Assembly: GCA_964630875.1 (NCBI GenBank)
Contig: CAZVXF010000021.1
Location: 1-22,491 of the forward strand
DNA from: DAIDHZ01 sp035480255
Lineage (GTDB): Bacteria; Chlamydiota; Chlamydiia; Chlamydiales; SM23-39
Direction of reading: 5' to 3'
Length of the DNA stretch: 22,491 bases
Part shown: positions 6,423-13,365 of the stretch, one piece after another
How the letters are laid out: the number at the start of each line of letters is the position of its first letter
Numbering within the stretch: position 1 is the stretch's first letter
The notes under the pieces: model-generated
The model's input: only the letters and a program-made list of their open reading frames with translations
The model's database searches: none
What the model was told of the DNA's origin: nothing
Translations under genes and position numbers: made by a program

Positions 6423-9054
6423 TTTCGACCCCTCTTTAAACTTTCTGAAACAAAGAAATAGCAAGCTAGATCATTTTTTTCGTCCCAAAACAATTGCTGT
6501 GATTGGCGCAACGGATAAGGAGGGAAGCGTTGGCCGGACATTAATGCAGAATTTGATCTCTTTTGAAGGCACGATTATTCCAGTGAATCCAAATCGAGAC
6601 ACCGTTTTTGGGTTGAAAGCATATGCTGAAGTTCCTGAAGGCGTTGATTTGGCAATTGTCGTGACCCCTGCGAAAACTGTTCCTGCCATCATTGAAGCGT
6701 GCGTGAAGAAAAAAGTTTCAGCTGCTGTGATTATTTCTGCAGGCTTTAAAGAAATGGGAGAACCTGGAATTGCATTAGAAACGCAAATCGCAAAACATGC
6801 AATCGCTGGGAAAATGCGCATTATTGGCCCAAATTGTCTGGGCGTGATGAATCCTATGAATGGGCTGAATGCAACGTTTGCCGCGGATATGGCAAGAAAA
6901 GGCAACATTGCTTTTATTTCACAATCGGGCGCTCTTTGCACGGCTGTTCTTGATTGGAGCATTCATGAAAAAGTTGGTTTTAGTGCATTCGTATCCATTG
7001 GTTCTATGCTTGATGTCAATTGGGGGGACTTGATTGATTATTTTGGCAATGATCCTGCAACAAAAAGTATCCTAATTTACATGGAGAGCATTGGTGATCC
7101 AAGGGCCTTTTTGTCAGCAGCACGTGAAGTTGCACTCACAAAACCGATCATTTTGATTAAAGCAGGAAGATCCGCTGAATCAGCATCTGCTGCAGCATCG
7201 CATACAGGTGCATTGGCTGGAAGTGATGATGCATTGAATGCAGCGCTTCGAAGGGTGGGGGTTCTTCGAGTGGATACGATTGCAGACTTATTTGGAATGG
7301 CGGAAGTGTTAGCAAAACAGCCAATGCCTAAAGGTCCTCATTTAGCTATTCTTACAAATGCTGGAGGGCCTGGAGTCATCGCAACAGATGCTTTGATTCT
7401 AAATGGAGGCAAGCTTGCCAAAGTAAGTCCTGAATCCATGGATCAATACAATGCTTTTTTGCCAGCTGCCTGGAGTCATAATAATCCGATCGATATTTTA
7501 GGCGATGCAAGCGCAGATATATATTCAAAGGCTGTAGACGTTGCAAGCAAAGATCCAAATACAGAAGGTCTACTTGTCATTTTAACACCACAAGATATGA
7601 CCGACCCAACAAAAACTGCTCTCGCGCTTCAGTCATTTTCAAAGCTGGATATTCCTGTGTTTACAAGTTGGATGGGAGCCGATCGAGTTGAAAAAGGCAG
7701 AGAGATTTTAACGACAGCGGGAATACCTACTTTCGACTTTCCGGACATGGCATGCCGAACGTTTGCTTCTATGTGGACGCATAACTACAATTTGAAAGCA
7801 ATTTATGAAGTGCCAAACTCGATCAAAGATTTTGAAATTGAACTGAAAGTTGTTGAAGAAATCATCACGAGCGCGCTGAAAGAAAATAGAACTATTCTCG
7901 ACGAATATGAGTCCAAGAGAATTTTGGAAGCCTATCAAATCCCTACGGTGACAACAAGAGTGGCTAAAAGCGAACAAGAGGCTCTTGAGATCGCATCTAC
8001 GATGACCTTTCCTCTTGTTCTAAAGCTCTATTCTCGCACAATCACACACAAGTCAGATGTGGGTGGGGTAAAGCTCAATCTATCGAATTTAGAGGCTGTT
8101 AAAAAAGCATATAAAGAAATCAAAAATGCAGTGAGTGCGCATGATTTCGCAGGTGTCACTGTACAGCCAATGATTCATCTGGACGGATACGAACTGATTT
8201 TAGGAAGCACAATTGATCCAGAGTTTGGGCCCGTTTTGTTATTTGGTTCGGGAGGTCAGTTGGTTGAAGTCTATAAAGATAGATCTCTTGCTTTGCCGCC
8301 GTTAACGACGACTCTTGCAACGCGCTTCATGGAACAGACAAAAATTTATGAAGCGCTTCATGGTGTTCGTGGAAGAAAAGCGATCGACCTCGAGAAACTA
8401 CAATCGATTCTTGTTCAATTCAGTCGGATGATTGTAGAGCAAAAATGGATCAAAGAATGTGATATCAATCCACTGTTAGTATCTTCTGATGGCATGATCG
8501 CACTGGATGCGAGAATCATTCTTCATGAAGCGGGGACAACCAATTTTCCAAAGCCAGCAATTCGTGCCTATCCAAATCAGTATGTGGAAAAGTGGAAAGA
8601 TTTCATTCTACGTCCCATTCGTCCAGACGATGAACCGAAAATGAAACAATTTCACAAAGATCTCTCAAATGAAACTGTACGGCAGCGATATCTCAAAGCA
8701 ATTCAATATGAAGAACGGGTCGCACATGAGCGATTGCAGCGCATTTGCTTTAATGATTATGACCGAGAAATCGCCATTGTGGCTGAATATCACGACGAAA
8801 TTTTAGGAATCATCCGACTCTCTAAAGTTCCTAAGTCCGATGAAGCAACGATCTCAATGACTGTCAAAGATCAGTGGCAAAATAAAGGCATTGGGTCCAA
8901 ACTCATGGAAAAAATCTTGCAGATTGCAAAACAAGAAAATGTACAACACATCACTGCGCATATGCTTGAAGAGAACCGTCTTATGCAAAAGCTTTTGACT
9001 CGATTTCATTTTACACTTAAAAAAGAAGAGAACATTATCATCGCATCCTTATGA
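6409..9054 (+). CDS. ADP-forming acyl-CoA synthetase fused to a GNAT acetyltransferase (Pat/ACD architecture)
   Basis: 881 aa. Domain order: CoA-binding Rossmann domain (~25-150, IAVIGATDKEGSVGRTL), succinyl-CoA-ligase-like domain (~160-300), third CoA-ligase domain (~310-460), ATP-grasp domain (~490-705, THKSDVGGVKLNL) and a C-terminal GNAT domain (~730-881) with acetyl-CoA loop QNKGIGSKL (824-832). This is the layout of E. coli PatZ/YfiQ, a protein-lysine acetyltransferase that regulates acetyl-CoA synthetase. Unlike PatZ as I recall it, the ACD phospho-histidine motif SHTGALAG is kept (His265), so the synthetase half may still convert acyl-CoA, ADP and phosphate to acid and ATP. The ATG at 6409 is preferred over TTG at 6397; it overlaps the RDD gene by 14 bases, and the stop overlaps the translocator by ATGA. 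Confidence 0.92.
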   Translation: MRDSDFDPSLNFLKQRNSKLDHFFRPKTIAVIGATDKEGSVGRTLMQNLISFEGTIIPVNPNRDTVFGLKAYAEVPEGVDLAIVVTPAKTVPAIIEACVKKKVSAAVIISAGFKEMGEPGIALETQIAKHAIAGKMRIIGPNCLGVMNPMNGLNATFAADMARKGNIAFISQSGALCTAVLDWSIHEKVGFSAFVSIGSMLDVNWGDLIDYFGNDPATKSILIYMESIGDPRAFLSAAREVALTKPIILIKAGRSAESASAAASHTGALAGSDDALNAALRRVGVLRVDTIADLFGMAEVLAKQPMPKGPHLAILTNAGGPGVIATDALILNGGKLAKVSPESMDQYNAFLPAAWSHNNPIDILGDASADIYSKAVDVASKDPNTEGLLVILTPQDMTDPTKTALALQSFSKLDIPVFTSWMGADRVEKGREILTTAGIPTFDFPDMACRTFASMWTHNYNLKAIYEVPNSIKDFEIELKVVEEIITSALKENRTILDEYESKRILEAYQIPTVTTRVAKSEQEALEIASTMTFPLVLKLYSRTITHKSDVGGVKLNLSNLEAVKKAYKEIKNAVSAHDFAGVTVQPMIHLDGYELILGSTIDPEFGPVLLFGSGGQLVEVYKDRSLALPPLTTTLATRFMEQTKIYEALHGVRGRKAIDLEKLQSILVQFSRMIVEQKWIKECDINPLLVSSDGMIALDARIILHEAGTTNFPKPAIRAYPNQYVEKWKDFILRPIRPDDEPKMKQFHKDLSNETVRQRYLKAIQYEERVAHERLQRICFNDYDREIAIVAEYHDEILGIIRLSKVPKSDEATISMTVKDQWQNKGIGSKLMEKILQIAKQENVQHITAHMLEENRLMQKLLTRFHFTLKKEENIIIASL

Positions 9055-10430
9055 AAAAAATCATCTCTCTCCTGATTGCTTATATGATTGGACAAGTTCT
9101 ATGGTTGCTTCCTGTGCCAAATGGATTACAGCCTGCAGCTTGGCATCTTTTTAGCCTGTTTGTAGCGACGATTATTGGGATCATGCTTCGTCCTTTTCCG
9201 ATGGGCGTAATGGCTATTTTTTCACTGACCATAGCGATCATTACCCAAACTTTATCGATGAGTGATGCTCTTTCTGGATTTAGCAATGAAATTGTATGGC
9301 TCGTCGTCTTTGCCTTTTTTATCTCGCGCGGCTTTCTTGTCACAGGGCTCGGGAATCGTTTTGCCTATAAAATCATGTCGATTTTTGGAAAACATAGTTT
9401 AGGCATAGGTTACGGGCTAGTTTTGACAGATTTAGTTCTGGCCCCCACAATTCCAAGTGTTACAGCAAGAATCGGGGGCGTTGTCTATCCCATTTTAAAA
9501 TCTGTGATCGATCTGTTTACAGGACGCGCGCAAGACCCAAAACTTGGCGCATTTTTGACACAAACTACTCTTCAAGCTGCGATGATTACAAGTGCGATGT
9601 TTTTAACGGCTATGGCAGGAAATCCTTTTGTTGCTGAACTTGCAAAGCAAAATGGTGTGACGATCACGTGGATGAATTGGATGACAGCAGCGATCGTGCC
9701 TGGCCTTTTGAGCTTACTTGTTGTTCCGTATTTAATTTTCCGCTTAGTCGCGCCGCCGACGCGCGCCACTCCACATGCCAGAGAAATGGCAAGAGAGAGG
9801 TTGAAAAAGATTGGGCCCATGAAGATGGGAGAAAAGATCATGTTTGGAACTTTTATTCTTTTGATCGTGCTTTGGATCCTGGAAGTCAATGCAACGCTTG
9901 TTGCCATGATCGGTCTTTCTATTCTTCTTGTAACCAAAATTTTACAATGGAAAGATGTGATTCAAGAAACGAGCGCATGGGATACATTTCTTTGGTTTGC
10001 CATTCTTCTTACCTTCGCAACTTTCTTGAATAAACTTGGGTTTATCACTTGGTTTAGCAAAGAGGTGATTCAGTATGTGCAAGGTTTTAGCTGGCATTGG
10101 GGATTTTTACTGATCAGCTTACTTTACTTTTATTCTCATTATCTTTTTGTGAGCTGCGTTGCACATATTGGCGCGATGTTTACTGCCTTTTTTGTGATTG
10201 CAACTGCACTTGGGACTCCTCCGTTTGTTGCAGCTCTCACGCTTGGTTTCTTTAGCAACCTAATGGGTGGTTTAACGCACTATGGAACAGGACCTGCACC
10301 GATTCTTTTCGAAATGGGCACGATGAGTTTAGGACAATGGTGGAAGATTGGCTTTATCGCAAGCGTTGCCAACGTCATCATTTGGCTTGGAATTGGCGCC
10401 CTTTGGTGGAAATTAATTGGCGTGTACTAG
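9051..10430 (+). CDS. 2-oxoglutarate/malate (dicarboxylate) translocator, DASS family
   Basis: 459 aa, about 12 hydrophobic segments. It matches the DiT1/SodiT1 branch of the DASS family: PSVTARIGGVVYP (135-147), a substrate/cation hairpin also seen as PSxTAR in plastid DiT1, and the second-repeat motif THYGTGPAPILFEMG near residue 400. DiT1-type carriers exchange 2-oxoglutarate and malate; Chlamydia has a homologous gene, thought to feed host dicarboxylates into a partial TCA cycle. The start ATG overlaps the stop of the synthetase gene (ATGA, 9051-9054), so transport and acyl-CoA metabolism are probably co-expressed. The TAG stop shares CTAG with the opposing nucleotidyltransferase gene; no terminator is visible between them. 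Confidence 0.92.
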   Translation: MKKIISLLIAYMIGQVLWLLPVPNGLQPAAWHLFSLFVATIIGIMLRPFPMGVMAIFSLTIAIITQTLSMSDALSGFSNEIVWLVVFAFFISRGFLVTGLGNRFAYKIMSIFGKHSLGIGYGLVLTDLVLAPTIPSVTARIGGVVYPILKSVIDLFTGRAQDPKLGAFLTQTTLQAAMITSAMFLTAMAGNPFVAELAKQNGVTITWMNWMTAAIVPGLLSLLVVPYLIFRLVAPPTRATPHAREMARERLKKIGPMKMGEKIMFGTFILLIVLWILEVNATLVAMIGLSILLVTKILQWKDVIQETSAWDTFLWFAILLTFATFLNKLGFITWFSKEVIQYVQGFSWHWGFLLISLLYFYSHYLFVSCVAHIGAMFTAFFVIATALGTPPFVAALTLGFFSNLMGGLTHYGTGPAPILFEMGTMSLGQWWKIGFIASVANVIIWLGIGALWWKLIGVY

Positions 10431-10726
10431 ACAGGATAAAAAGAGATTCCAAATTGATCAATATGCTTGATGAGATCAGGATTCGTCTTTTCTGTATAAG
10501 CTACAACATCAAATTTATAGGGCAAAGGGAGTCTTTCGTTTAATTCAGATGAAATTATCCATGCAGTTTCTTCTGAAACATCTCCCTGGATTGCAATGTC
10601 TACATCTGAACCTGCTTTATAGTTCCCCATTGCCCTGGAGCCAAAAATAATCGCTTTTTTCACTTCTGGATGAAATTTCAATAACTGAATAATTGCTTGG
10701 AGATCAGTTTTTTTTAATCCGAACAT
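10427..10726 (-). CDS. MNT-family nucleotidyltransferase (antitoxin of HEPN-MNT pair)
   Basis: 99 aa minimal nucleotidyltransferase. It has the complete GSX10DXD motif (Gly29-Ser30, Asp41-Val-Asp43) and a third Asp in FDVV (Asp73). MntA-type proteins neutralise the HEPN partner by adding AMP to a Tyr in it. I chose the ATG at 10726, which starts just before the family's first helix and overlaps the HEPN gene by 13 bases; an upstream frame extension to 10771 would lie inside the HEPN coding sequence. The 3' end abuts the translocator with a 4-base overlap. Confidence 0.9.
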   Translation of the reverse strand: MFGLKKTDLQAIIQLLKFHPEVKKAIIFGSRAMGNYKAGSDVDIAIQGDVSEETAWIISSELNERLPLPYKFDVVAYTEKTNPDLIKHIDQFGISFYPV

Positions 10727-11115
10727 CTTTCTTTTAGCTCTAAATAAACTTGTTCTAATCCTGTAAAACAATAATTTCGTATAAATTCTACTGCGCGTGT
10801 AGCGTGCTCTCTGTTATATGTATGAGAAAGAATATTCTTTTTTTCAAGCATTTCGATCCAAAGATGTCCGTCTTTAATGAGTTGGGTAGCAAAAGCTTCT
10901 CGAATGACTTCACGGGGAAAGCTTACGGTATTGCCCATACTTTCTAAGTAATCTTTTAACGTCTTCCAGGCTAATTCAAAAGTGAACTCAAAACTTTGAA
11001 TGATTCCAGCTTCTTGAAGCGGATCTAAATTTTTTTTATATAGACCGTCGCGTAAAAATATAAACGCGTTCTCAAAGTTGGAAAACCTCTGTCGCGCTCG
11101 TATTATTTTGTCCAT
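10714..11115 (-). CDS. HEPN-domain protein, HI0074/HepT type (toxin of HEPN-MNT pair)
   Basis: 133 aa all-helical HEPN protein. Family landmarks: SFEFTFELAWKTLKDYL (41-57), FPREVIREAF (66-75), then WIEMLEKKNILSHTYNREHA (86-105). HEPN RNase toxins carry RX4HXY; here the motif reads K93-N-I-L-S-H98-T-Y100, so the Arg is Lys while His and the AMP-accepting Tyr remain. The start is supported by the strong ribosome site GAGGGAAG (11123-11130, minus strand), 7 bases from the ATG. The gene lies 66 bases downstream of adk on the same strand and is followed by its MNT partner with a 13-base overlap, the normal order for this module. Confidence 0.92.
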   Translation of the reverse strand: MDKIIRARQRFSNFENAFIFLRDGLYKKNLDPLQEAGIIQSFEFTFELAWKTLKDYLESMGNTVSFPREVIREAFATQLIKDGHLWIEMLEKKNILSHTYNREHATRAVEFIRNYCFTGLEQVYLELKERCSD

Positions 11116-11181
11116 TAGAACACTTCCCTCTCTAGTTAGCCCTTAAATTTATGTTTGATGGCAACGTTTTTTATCCCGATC

Positions 11182-11856
11182 TTATGCGTGTACCGTTTCG
11201 TATGAAAGAGCTTTTGTCATGTGATTGAAAACATCATGTCTGGGCTGACCTGCATCAATTTCGTGTAATATGGGCTTATAATGCTCAATAAGAGGTTCTG
11301 TCTGACTATGATAGACCTCAAGGCGTTTCTTCAAGACTTCTTCAGAATCATCGTCTCGCCGGATAAGGGTCCCTCCGCATGCACAAAGGTTGTTTTTGGG
11401 AGAGTCGTATTTCTTGTGAAATGGTTTGCCGCATTGTTTGCAGCCAATCCGACCACAGATTCTCTCAAATAAAAGGGCCTCTTCCAACATCAAAAGAAGG
11501 ACACTGAGCCTGTAGTTTCCTCCCAATTTTTGATCAATCGCTATGGCTTGATCAATGGTTCTAGGAACGCCGTCAAGGACAGCTCCTCGTTTACAATCTT
11601 CTAACATAAGGCGAGAGAAGAGCATTTCGAGAACAATGTCATCTGGGACGAGCTTACCTTGGTCGATAAATCCTTGAGCCTTGAGCCCAATCAAAGTTTT
11701 TTCGCGGATATTCTGGCGAAATAGATCTCCAGTTGAGATATGAGGGATCATAAAATGAGAACCAAGATCGGGGGCATGGGTGCCTTTACCGGCTCCAGGA
11801 GGACCTAACAAAATGATTAAAAGGGGGGAAATTTTCGGAATCATATTACCAGCCAT
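11182..11856 (-). CDS. adk: Adenylate kinase, zinc-finger LID type
   Basis: 224 aa; catalyses ATP + AMP to 2 ADP in the cytosol. P-loop LLGPPGAGKGTHA (16-28), AMP-binding HISTGDLFR (39-47), DGVPRT (95-100, usually DGFPRT), and a LID domain with four cysteines arranged CKQC...CAC (139, 142, 158, 160), so a structural zinc site is likely although the last pair is one residue tighter than usual. The start ATG at 11856 is chosen because TGGGA lies 7 bases before it; the ATG at 11844 is an alternative. Upstream are a good promoter (11898-11926) and an 8-bp stem-loop placed at the predicted mRNA 5' end. The HEPN-MNT pair follows on the same strand. Confidence 0.96.
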   Translation of the reverse strand: MAGNMIPKISPLLIILLGPPGAGKGTHAPDLGSHFMIPHISTGDLFRQNIREKTLIGLKAQGFIDQGKLVPDDIVLEMLFSRLMLEDCKRGAVLDGVPRTIDQAIAIDQKLGGNYRLSVLLLMLEEALLFERICGRIGCKQCGKPFHKKYDSPKNNLCACGGTLIRRDDDSEEVLKKRLEVYHSQTEPLIEHYKPILHEIDAGQPRHDVFNHMTKALSYETVHA

Positions 11857-11870
11857 ACGCAAATCCCATT

Positions 11871-11893
11871 AGGTACAGCAAAAATCTGTACCT
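11871..11893 (-). promoter_or_regulatory. Perfect 8-bp inverted repeat at the 5' end of the adk message
   Basis: AGGTACAG (11871-11878) and CTGTACCT (11886-11893) are exact inverted repeats around a 7-base A/T-rich loop. The predicted adk transcription start (about 11891) falls at its edge, so the RNA would begin with this hairpin, followed by the TGGGA ribosome site. It may be an operator, an RNA 5'-end stabiliser or a translation control element. Confidence 0.7.
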
Positions 11894-11897
11894 GCTA

Positions 11898-11926
11898 ATC
11901 ATAAACAATCGAATGGCAAAAAGCAA
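11898..11926 (-). promoter_or_regulatory. adk promoter TTGCTT-17-TATGAT
   Basis: Read on the minus strand: -35 TTGCTT (11921-11926) and -10 TATGAT (11898-11903), spacing 17. The spacer contains CATTCGATT, which recurs near the divergent aroDE start. Confidence 0.65.
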
Positions 11927-12022
11927 TCTCGAAAGAGGTCTAATATTAAAAAAAGGAATTATACCCAAACAAGCCTAAAAAACGATTTTTGAGTTTGTTT
12001 GGGTATACCATTGCATTCGATT
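11907..12022. other. Long-range inverted repeat enclosing two hairpins (possible three-way junction or paired operators)
   Basis: AATCGAATG (11907-11915) pairs with CATTCGATT (12014-12022); after a one-base bulge (G at 11916) CAA pairs with TTG, giving 12 bp. Enclosed are a small hairpin ATCTC-GAAA-GAGGT (11926-11939, GNRA-type loop) and the large hairpin at 11960-12007. As RNA this would be a three-way junction; as DNA the two arms are copies of one site at the adk and aroDE promoters. Confidence 0.5.
11960..12007. repeat. 48-base near-perfect palindromic hairpin
   Basis: TATACCCAAACAA (11960-11972) is exactly complementary to 11995-12007. Pairing continues inward through one G·T wobble, one C-G pair, one C/A mismatch, one T·G wobble and five A-T pairs to a 4-base loop ACGA (11982-11985), 22 positions in all. 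It lies between divergent genes (adk minus, aroDE plus), so a terminator is not needed there; an operator, cruciform or leader RNA element is more likely. No trailing T tract follows on either strand. Confidence 0.8.
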
Positions 12023-12042
12023 CTAGTCTATTTAAGATTGAT

Positions 12043-12070
12043 TTGTTAAACTGCCTTAAAGCGGTATAGG
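12043..12070 (+). promoter_or_regulatory. Candidate aroDE promoter TTGTTA-16-TATAGG
   Basis: TTGTTA (12043-12048) and TATAGG (12065-12070) lie 5 bases before the ATG at 12076. An alternative is the extended -10 TGT-TAAACT at 12044-12052. The bases ATAGG could instead act as a weak ribosome site. The assignment is uncertain. Confidence 0.35.
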
Positions 12071-12075
12071 CAATC

Positions 12076-13365
12076 ATGCTTTTTGCGACATTTCCTGCTT
12101 TTCCTTCTTGTGATCTAGATGGATGCGATGGAATTGAACTGCGTTTAGACCTTTTTACTCACTGGAGTATTGATCGTTTACAGTCTTTTTTAGCATCGCA
12201 GACCAAACCGGTCATGTTCACCATTCGCAATGGGAGTAAAAAGCAGATTCATGAGTGCTTAAAGTTAAAGCCTCAATATTTCGATTTAGACGCTGTATTT
12301 GCATTCAATATCGAAGATTACCCCGACACAAAATTCATTCTTTCCTATCACAATTTTTCCGACACGCCAAAAGATCTTGAATCGATTTATTTTTCCATGA
12401 AAAAAAGAAAAGCATTTGCTTATAAGATCGCATGTCATGCTGCTTCATCCAATGATGCTTTACGCATGCTTCTTTTTTCACGAGAACATCTTGATTTAAG
12501 TACGATTTGCATGGGAGAAAAAGGGGAGTGGGCACGCGCTTTAGGCCCTGTTGTCGGAAATGTGATCGATTACGCTTGTATCAATCAGAAAACAGCTCCA
12601 GGTCAATTAACAGTTTCTGAAATGGTCGATATTTATCGATATCGAAGCTTGAATCAAGAGACAGATTTATACGGTTTGATTGGCGATCCGATCTTTCAAA
12701 GCCAAGGACATATTTATCATAATGCTCAATTTTGCACGAATGCAGTTTATGTCAAAATGTGTGTGAAAGCAGAGGAATTAAGCGAGTTTTTTCCTCTAGC
12801 TGAAGAGCTTGGATTTAAAGGCTTAAGCGTCACGATGCCCTTGAAAACTGCGGTGATTCCATTTGTTGAGACAAAAGATAGTTCTGTCAATACAATTCGC
12901 ATTACGGATGGCAAAAAAACAGGGATCAGCACGGACGGCAAAGGGGCAATGGATTTGTTTGGAGATGTCAAAGACAAAGTAATTTTGATTTTAGGTGCAG
13001 GAGGAGCTGCAATTGCAATTGCAAAAGAGGCGCAAGCAAGAAGAGCTCATGTTTGGATACATAATCGGACGAAGAGAGATTTAGGCTATCCAACAGGAAT
13101 TCCCGATCATTATGATATTGTCATCAATTGTACGCCAAGTGGCGATGAAAGTGTGTTAAAACCGGGCATTATCGTGATGGATATTGTCTATGTGCCAAGA
13201 GATACTGATTTTCTTAAAAAAGCAAAACAGTTAGGATGCCAGGTTGTTTATGGAGAAGAGATGTTTTTCAATCAAGCTGCCTTGCAGAGAGAATTCTGGG
13301 GTTGTGATCGGCAGGGGAATTTTAAAAACATTGGAGATTCCGGGAAGAGTCATTGTCATTGCTGA
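12076..13365 (+). CDS. aroDE: Bifunctional 3-dehydroquinate dehydratase / shikimate dehydrogenase
   Basis: 429 aa fusion performing steps 3 and 4 of the shikimate pathway. The N-terminal type I dehydroquinase (~1-190) has catalytic His92 (SYHNF) and Schiff-base Lys117 (AYKIACHA). The C-terminal shikimate dehydrogenase (~197-410) has YGLIGDPIFQS (199-209), SVTMPLK with catalytic Lys257, STDGKG with Asp287, the NADP loop LGAGGAA (306-312) and the C-terminal GEEMFFNQAALQREFW (393-408). The shikimate-contacting SxS is S-Q-G (209-211), so the second Ser is lost; E. coli AroE has S-K-S. AroDE fusions are typical of Chlamydiae and plants. The last 116 bases overlap aroB in another frame; residues after FWG (409 on) look like overlap by-product. 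Confidence 0.95.
   Translation: MLFATFPAFPSCDLDGCDGIELRLDLFTHWSIDRLQSFLASQTKPVMFTIRNGSKKQIHECLKLKPQYFDLDAVFAFNIEDYPDTKFILSYHNFSDTPKDLESIYFSMKKRKAFAYKIACHAASSNDALRMLLFSREHLDLSTICMGEKGEWARALGPVVGNVIDYACINQKTAPGQLTVSEMVDIYRYRSLNQETDLYGLIGDPIFQSQGHIYHNAQFCTNAVYVKMCVKAEELSEFFPLAEELGFKGLSVTMPLKTAVIPFVETKDSSVNTIRITDGKKTGISTDGKGAMDLFGDVKDKVILILGAGGAAIAIAKEAQARRAHVWIHNRTKRDLGYPTGIPDHYDIVINCTPSGDESVLKPGIIVMDIVYVPRDTDFLKKAKQLGCQVVYGEEMFFNQAALQREFWGCDRQGNFKNIGDSGKSHCHC

Noticed and set aside
9668..10033. 121-codon plus-strand frame inside the translocator gene
   Set aside because: It is a shifted-frame shadow of a clear membrane protein gene and has an implausible composition.
11960..12007. Intrinsic terminator
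   Set aside because: It lies between divergently transcribed genes and no T tract follows the stem on either strand, so an operator or leader element fits better.
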